The notes beneath the pieces are model-generated. The model saw nothing but the letters and a program-made list of their open reading frames with translations. It was not told where the DNA came from and did not search any database. A program made the translations under genes and the position numbers. Shown piece after piece: positions 57,601-64,000 of a stretch of DNA of 64,000 nucleotides (positions within the stretch are counted from its first letter, which is position 1; each line of letters begins with the position of its first letter). The stretch comes from Gavia stellata (taxonomy: Eukaryota; Chordata; Aves; Gaviiformes; Gaviidae), in assembly GCF_030936135.1 (NCBI RefSeq), contig NC_082618.1, positions 8,653,034 through 8,717,033 on the forward strand, read 5' to 3'.

Positions 57601-60600
57601 TTATTTCCTAAAGCCACATGCCACTTTTGTTTCATTTCTATCAAGTGAAAGAGGGTGTTTGCTCTCACTTGTTTTGAGTAGACTAAGTGAATCTGTGCAC
57701 TTTGGGACACAAATTACATTTTTAATAGCATCCTTTAGGGGTAGATTTATGGTTAATAATATTTCTTAGAATCCATTAGAAAAGCAAACCAATTGGAAGT
57801 TCAGTTCAAACAGACTTGATAGAAAAGGGAATTAAGGGAACAAGAAGTAGTATGTGTTTGCTTTGCATGTTTCACAGAGTACTTCCCAGCTTTCACGGTT
57901 GTTTTTTACTGTGTAAGTGTAACTTCAAATCCCTATATCCAGCCCAAGAATGACAATTCTAGCTGTATTTGTGCTAGTCAGATCAGCAGCTGGGTCTCTT
58001 CTCTGACCTGTAGGACAAGTGGCACTGCACAGCTTGAAACTCTGCTCCCATCCCCAGCCAAAACCCAAAAGGTTGCCTCAGTTACAAAGCCAGCTGGAGA
58101 CAGTGTGTATCCCCACGTTGTGGCCCAGCATCGCCTGGGAGAGCAGTAGTTGTCAGAGGCCGAAGCTGTGCCGTGGAGTGTGCTAGCAAACATCACATGC
58201 CAGTGCTTGAGCTCAGCTTCTGCTGCTCTGACGGGACCGTATGCTGCCTTTGCAGGACTGCTTGTGGTGAGCGTGTCAGGGCAGGAAGTAGCACACTGGA
58301 CGGTAGCAGTAGTAGATGCAGCTGAGAAGGCTCTGAGCAGCTCTGAGAAGTTGCCGTAATTTAGCTGAGGCCTTCACATGAAAGAACGTGAAGGTTTCGG
58401 CAAAGGTGTAGTGTTTTCTGTTGAAAAGGAACATGCTGGACTAGTAAAACTGAAAACTGAATTAAACCCTACTCTGCCTTTGGTGAAGCTTTGTTACGTA
58501 GTACAGGGGAGTGATACTCTTTAGTACTTTGCAGTTCATTGCTTAATACATATAGAGCCAGGTTTCTTGTTGCTTTGGCTCAAAAGGTGATGAAACTACG
58601 TGCTATCCATCATAGGCAGTTTGTTGCTAATACAGCATTCTTTAGGTCATGGTGTGGCAGATCCCAGTTAAGGTTTATATGTGAGAGTTGTCATATCAGC
58701 TCATTACCTCCCATAGCAGAACTGTGATTTATTTTTGTGGGTCACCTGTTATTTAAGTTGTATCATTAATACCTCAAGGTGCGAGTTGCTTGTTCCTTTA
58801 GGCACTAGGAGTGCTTATAGAGAAGGAAGGTCTTGGATACCATTCTCTGTTTCAGCAAAGGATGACTGGCATTATGACGTTATCTAGGGCTGAAAACTAT
58901 GACTAATTAATTTGATTACAATCACTACTGGCTCTGTTTCTGCTCTTTTTCCGATATATTTGACAAATTATCAGGCATATCCAGAAATGAAGCATGCCAG
59001 GCAGACTACGCTGCAGGGAATCACTGGACTTCTCGGGTACTGTGTGTTTCAGGTTGCAAGTGGACAGAGTGTGGTACAGGCCCTACCTTTGAGCCGGAGG
59101 AGGTCAGTCATCTGATTACTTGGCAAGATGGCCGCTGCAGTCCCACCTTCCTCTCTTCTCTTCCTCTGCCACAGTCACATATCAGCTTGGCTACGGGATT
59201 TGGATGTGCCACAGTCTACTGGTATTTAAAGAAGAGGTATATCAAGCCGCTTCACTGGCAGTTTCTCATTTTGAATTTATGTGATAATTAGTATTCCTGT
59301 AGCATGTTAATACCACTACAGGCTGAGGGGCTATGTTTTTTTGTAATCAATATATTCGTTACGTAGTCAAAGAATATTTAAAATGGCAGTATTCAATATA
59401 AATTATATGCAACTGAGCACACAAGAGTCTCTGACCTCATAAAAATACTACAGGTCTCTTTAATAAAAAGAAAAGCTTTTGACCATATAGTAACAGAAGC
59501 CTTAAAGTATCATAGAATAATTCTAGTCCATCCTACCACTCAGAGGAGCTCTGCTAATGCAGTTTGAAGACTATAATTTTGCCTTGTGCAGATTGTGAAA
59601 AGTACAAACATGCCTAAAACAGTAACAGAGTTGCTTTGTCTAGTTGCTGCCAGATGCTAAAACAAATAGTCCCTAAATTAATTTCAGTTCCTTCCTTCCT
59701 TAGACACTGAGATCCTTATGAGGTGTTATGAATACTATGCTTTGTTGTGGCATGTTTGCAGAGGATATAATTTTTTGGTTATGACTTGGCATCAGCAAGA
59801 TTTGCTCTTCAGTTTCGCCTGCTGTATGCTATGTTTCTCAAAGAGCCAATGTCTTCCTCTGCAATGAGTTCAGGTTCAATAAATGGGGAAAAACTTACTA
59901 GATCTTGGTTTCTTCCAGTGTGTGTCCAGCAAATATATGGAGCACAGCATGATCTTGCTTTAGAGCTGTATAACTCATGAGTCCAGCTGCTTTGTTTTGT
60001 TCCTGTTTTGTTTCACCATTTGGTACATTTCCATTCATGTAATTTGTGGATCCTACAGCAACTGCAGGAATTTACCTATTTTTCTCAAGTGCTCCAGGGT
60101 CAACAAAGTGATGTGATGATTTTTTTTTTTTTTGTGCAAACAATTACTATCTTCTTGGTAACTTTTGCAATGGTGTGCTTTTGAACCTAGACAACTCATT
60201 CCTTAAAGCTCTCCATTATTGATCGGGAGATAAGTATTCCTGCTGTGGTAACAGCTTGGAAAACAAATTCCATTTAAAAAACCAAACCAAACCAACAAAA
60301 TGCAGGTTAATCACTGAGACGGCTGTTTAATTTTTAGATGGGACCACACGTCTGAAGTTCCCTGTAGCAATGAAAGTAATCTTGCTCCCACTGCCTTAAA
60401 GCATCCCTCATTGTTTTTGTTTTTAAAATGTTTTGTTTAAAAGTCCAGATTTTCTGAAGTCTTATGACGCAGCTGGCACTATCCATGACTACGTGGTTGC
60501 CATGTTGTGTGACCTGAAGAAGCCACTCATGTCCGTCCAGAATGCTGCCAGCTGGGGATATTTTAATTCCAGAAACAAAAGCTGGAATACTGACATGTAA

Positions 60601-63455
60601 GTGTTACGGTCATTCAGTGGGTTTTGTGCATTGCTTGTGTCGGGCAGTGTGAACACCTCTTTGGGCCCTAAGTATGAACGTGCTACAGACAAAAAGTGAT
60701 TGAAAGTTACTCCTAATCGATTGTGGTGTGGCCTGTATTGAGAGTTTGCTCTGGTTTGTAAGGTATATATGTTTAAATTATAGAAAATCTGGCACAGTAT
60801 TTTTAGAAATACCTAAGATGGCAGAGCCGAGAGACTCGTCAGTGAGGCCTTGTATACCAAACTGTTCTCTCTGTGGTGGGATGGGATGGACAAGTGCATG
60901 CTGCAGCCAAGGTGTTACCTCTGTGATGGTAAAAGACGGTTATTCTCTAGTTCTTTCAGCGGAGCTCCTTTGTAACTACTAAGACTTACTGGTGATAATA
61001 CCTAAGAGTTATTAGGCTACAGGAAGTCTTCTAGGGAATTAGTTTGTTTATTTGTTTACTTATTTATTTTAATGATTTGCTTTTTCAGGGCTGAGTGCTA
61101 AGGCCTTATATATTTCAGGGCTTAGGTTAGGCCAGGACTCCAAGGTGAAAATACCTGCTCATGAAGGTATGAAAGAGTGACAGAAACTTGCGTTTGGCCT
61201 ACTGAACTTTTACTAATCTGGTGTTGTTGCTGTAGCAATGTACTGTATCTTGCAGTTGATTGTGTAAGGAGTTTGTTTGACTTAACTCTTTGTGATTTCG
61301 TTTTGACCCACTAACTGCATGACAGCTTGAAGTTCTTTGACGCTTAGAAGTTGCATTTTTTTGCTGGTTTTGTATTGTCCCTTTACCCTGGAACTGCTTG
61401 TCCGTATGACATCAGAGGTTAAACTTGCTGAACATGTACTGCTGTGTAATCTCAGGTAATCAGATTGCATATCCAGGAAAGCTATTTATTCTTCCAGACT
61501 ATTCTAGTTTATACAGCCCGTTGAACTGGAATGCTGCCCCTGTCCAAGACAAAGCTTTCTAAATAGGTGAAAGCATCCATAAATCCAGCAGCCACAAATG
61601 TATGACCAGGTTCATCTGTGACTTCAAAGACATCTGTGTAGTCATGCTGCACGTTCCCATACTGCTTTCCTGCAATAATATTGTTCTGATTGTAGATTGA
61701 AAAAATCCGGCTTTCCTGTTCACTTGCTTCCAGAGGTGGGAGACCCTGGCAGTATTGCAGGCAGGACAATCTGTGCATGGCATGGAATACCCAAAGGAGC
61801 AAAAGTGGGAATTGCTCTGGGAGATTTCCAGTGCTCTGTTTATTCCTGTCTGTCTGAGAGGACTGATGCAGGTATGATCTTTTTTGGTGTCTTAACTTGG
61901 TTTTCTCATTGTCTTCCTTCAGGGTAGCCTAGTAAAACACTGATTTTTTTTGTTTTGTTTTTTTTCCTTTTGTGTTCTAGTTCTTAATATCAGTACCTCT
62001 GCTCAGCTGACTGTCTCAATGCCCCCGGGTTTCCAGCCTCCAGAGACACCAGATCCTTCCTCAGCTGTTACTTATTTTCCCTACTTCAATGGTGACTACT
62101 TGGCAGTGGCAGCATCACTTAACGGAGGCAATGTGCTAGCAACATTTGTGGACATGGTGGCACAGTGGACGCAAGAGCTAGGTAAGCTATTTCAAGGATA
62201 GTTAAAGCTTAAAATTGAGGTTGATCAGCAAGTTAAAAGGAAGCTAAGGCAAAGGAACAAGCCTAGAGCTGTTTTGTCACGCCGTATAAGGAACAAGGAT
62301 GTAATTCTTGGGTCATGCCTGCTACATCTCTGGAATTTCCTGCTGAAGCTTATGAACATGATGGGACGGTCATGCTTGGACTCCACATTCACAATGCCTC
62401 TAGGTTTTGGGTTTTCTTTGTTTCAAGAACACAAGAAAATTATTTTTTGCAAGTTGTTTTTCAAAAGGAAGGGTCAGCAGATTTGAGGACAGCCTCTAAT
62501 TTTGCATGACTGCAGTCCAAAAGAGTCCCTTGATTATATCAGTTGCCTTTTGCTGCGTATTTTGCATCACTCTAATGGATTTTAAGACTCAAACTCATGT
62601 AATATCTTGTAAGTGCTTTAAACATGGTCTTTACAGGTTTTTTTTTATAATCTCTTGGGTTTTGCAATACAGAAATAAGCTCTGAAATTCTTCTTTCAGT
62701 GAGTACTTGAAGTGAACTCTGCATTCACATGCAATCCAGCCACTGAAGCTGAAGTCTGCCATTAGTGCCTTTAAAGATGTTTGTTGGTGTAACTTAGCAC
62801 AGTATTAGCAAAGAGGAATAGCTGTATTATCAGAAAAGGCAGTTTCTGTAATCAGAAAAATATTTCTAGTATCACAGGTACTAGATACAATTCGGTTGGA
62901 GAACTGTGTTTCATAATCCTGGAAAAACAATCACCTTTGGGACAGGGAAAAAGAAACATAGTATTTTGCTGAACAGGTGGATCAGTGTCCATTTTGAGTC
63001 TCTGCATGTAAGATACATTATACCCCTTCAGAGTAGTAACAAGATATTTCCCATCTGCAGGACTTCAGGTTCAGGACTCTGCCATCTATACAAAGATAAT
63101 CAAAGCAGCCTTGGCCCAAAATGACAGCAAACTCTCGGTCCACCCAACCATATTTGGAGAGAGACACATTCCCGAGCAGTTGGCGTCCGTGACCAATATT
63201 GCTGTCTCCGACCTCTCCCTGGGTCACATAACCAGAGCTCTGTGTCGTGGCATCATTGAAAACCTCTGTTCCATGTTACCTGTGCAGCGCCTGATGGAGA
63301 CGGGAGTGAGGAGGATTCTGGGGAGCGGGAGTGCCCTTGCCAGGAATGAGGTGCTGAGGCAGGAAGTGGAAAGGATTTTTCCGTTCCCTGTGGTTTATGG
63401 GAAGGATGTTGATGCTGCTGTGGGGGCTGCCATGGCAATGTTCCACAGAAAATAA
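54695..63455 (+). CDS. SHPK: Sedoheptulokinase (CARKL), 7 exons
   Basis: FGGY-family sugar kinase that phosphorylates sedoheptulose with ATP to sedoheptulose 7-phosphate, feeding the non-oxidative pentose phosphate pathway in the cytosol. In mammals it influences macrophage polarisation. Exons: 54695-54868, 56128-56269, 59053-59236, 60444-60596, 61696-61871, 61981-62181, 63061-63455. These give 474 residues (human 478) with consistent phases. The ATP phosphate loop is GIDLGTTSVK (16-25). GISGQMHGIVFW, TWQDGRC, ATGFGCAT, HDYVVAMLC, NAASWGYFN, ASLNGGNVLATFV and GSGSALARNEV follow in order, all family landmarks as recalled from human SHPK. The start ATG at 54695 has a GCCATGG context. The TAA stop lies inside an AATAAA hexamer. 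Exon 3 reads correctly only in the frame set by the phase-1 junction. Confidence 0.97.
57960..58530. other. Unexplained compositionally distinct block in SHPK intron 2
   Basis: Within A/T-rich intron 2 (56270-59052) this stretch is richer in G/C. It holds short plus-strand frames (58150-58359, plus a 48-codon ATG frame from about 58379 beginning MKEREGFGKG) and an overlapping minus-strand frame. None resembles SHPK or a protein I recognise, and no splice logic joins them to the gene. It could be an eroded repeat, a processed pseudogene or a regulatory element. Confidence 0.3.
60281..60296. repeat. Short CCAAA simple repeat
   Basis: Three to four ACCAA/CCAAA units in a row in SHPK intron 3. 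Simple sequence, no function inferred. Confidence 0.5.
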
Positions 63456-64000
63456 AGTAATTGTTTGGAATGGCCTGAGATGCAGCAGCTTTTTTTTTTT
63501 CCTGGCTGTACAGTGTTTCCTTTCACTTCACTTTTTCTGGAGTTGTATTCAACATGCCATGTCACTCATTACAGTGGGGAAAAAAACAACTTGCATTTAA
63601 TGTCTGCTTCTGCATCTTGGTGTACACATTTCATTGCTCTGTCATTCCCATTTGTGAAATGAGAAGTAATTATCACATTAAATTTGACTGAGTGACTAGG
63701 AAAGATCCATTAACTTTCTGCATAAAACGATACTTCATGTGAGGCTCTTTTTCCTGGTAGGAAATATGTTTAGAAGAACTAGGAGAGATAAGTAGCTGTC
63801 TGTAACTTATTCTGATGCTTTCATTAGAGACTGCTTGTCCTTAAGCTGTCTCACAATATACATACATATAGGCAGCAGACCAGGATGTCAGCCTTGTTTG
63901 GGGAGTTTGGTGGCTCTTGCACAGAACGAATGCCAGTTTTCACATGTTGCATGTTGTCTCTGTAAAAGTTGGAATACAATCTTGGCTTGACTGTCAACAA
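63456..64000 (+). other. SHPK: SHPK 3' UTR and downstream flank
   Basis: Non-coding. It holds an AATAAA overlapping the stop (63451-63456), a T-run at about 63490-63500 and an ATTAAA at 63677-63682 that is a better-placed poly(A) candidate. The next gene expected from human synteny (TRPV1) is not reached before the window ends. Confidence 0.5.
63677..63682 (+). terminator. SHPK: Candidate poly(A) signal of SHPK (ATTAAA)
   Basis: The most common non-canonical hexamer, 222 bases after the stop, followed by TTTGACTGAGTGA. The AATAAA that contains the stop codon itself would leave almost no 3' UTR and is less likely. Confidence 0.4.

Noticed and set aside
59511-59560. A second CR1 remnant suggested by TCATAGAATAATTCTAGTCC
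   Set aside because: Only a few words resemble the CR1 end, and the following bases do not keep to the family order, so support is too thin.

Overview
The window is vertebrate nuclear DNA, almost certainly from a bird. Genes are split by GT-AG introns, promoters lie in CpG-rich islands, and intron 1 of TAX1BP3 holds a reverse-oriented 3' end of a CR1-type LINE, the typical avian repeat. The encoded proteins are close to, but clearly diverged from, the human ones as I remember them. I cannot name the species from sequence alone. All exon boundaries below were read by hand from splice sites, reading-frame continuity and remembered homologues. No search was run.

Seven protein-coding genes were recognised, and they alternate strand without exception. 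They are the 3' part of ITGAE (+, enters from the left edge, last coding base 15355), HASPIN (-, one uninterrupted coding exon 13119-10489, nested inside an ITGAE intron), P2RX5 (+, 25243-37028, 12 exons), EMC6 (-, single coding exon 40661-40329), TAX1BP3 (+, 41320-43910, 4 exons), CTNS (-, 53621-46536, 10 coding exons) and SHPK (+, 54695-63455, 7 exons). Order and relative orientation match the human 17p13 block SHPK-CTNS-TAX1BP3-EMC6-P2RX5-ITGAE(HASPIN), so this is conserved synteny and not a rearranged or horizontally acquired region.

The layout produces three divergent promoters in GC-rich DNA. These are the HASPIN promoter next to an internal ITGAE exon (about 12.2-13.5 kb), EMC6/TAX1BP3 (about 40.5-41.9 kb) and CTNS/SHPK (about 53.7-54.7 kb). 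The last carries two oppositely oriented ACTACA-type elements resembling ZNF143 sites. Convergent tails occur between P2RX5 and EMC6 and between TAX1BP3 and CTNS. About 8 kb between ITGAE and P2RX5 shows no recognisable gene.

The genes are functionally mixed: a leukocyte integrin alpha subunit, a mitotic histone kinase, an ATP-gated channel, an ER membrane-insertase subunit, a single-PDZ scaffold, the lysosomal cystine exporter and a pentose-phosphate-pathway sugar kinase. They are neighbours by ancestry, not members of one pathway. I found no convincing undescribed system. The points most worth a second look are an in-frame ATG that could turn the HASPIN promoter into a start for a short membrane-proximal ITGAE product, the missing C-terminal lysosomal sorting motif in cystinosin, an intact P2RX5 exon 10, the paired ACTACA elements between CTNS and SHPK, and an RTYSR motif at the HASPIN N-terminus.
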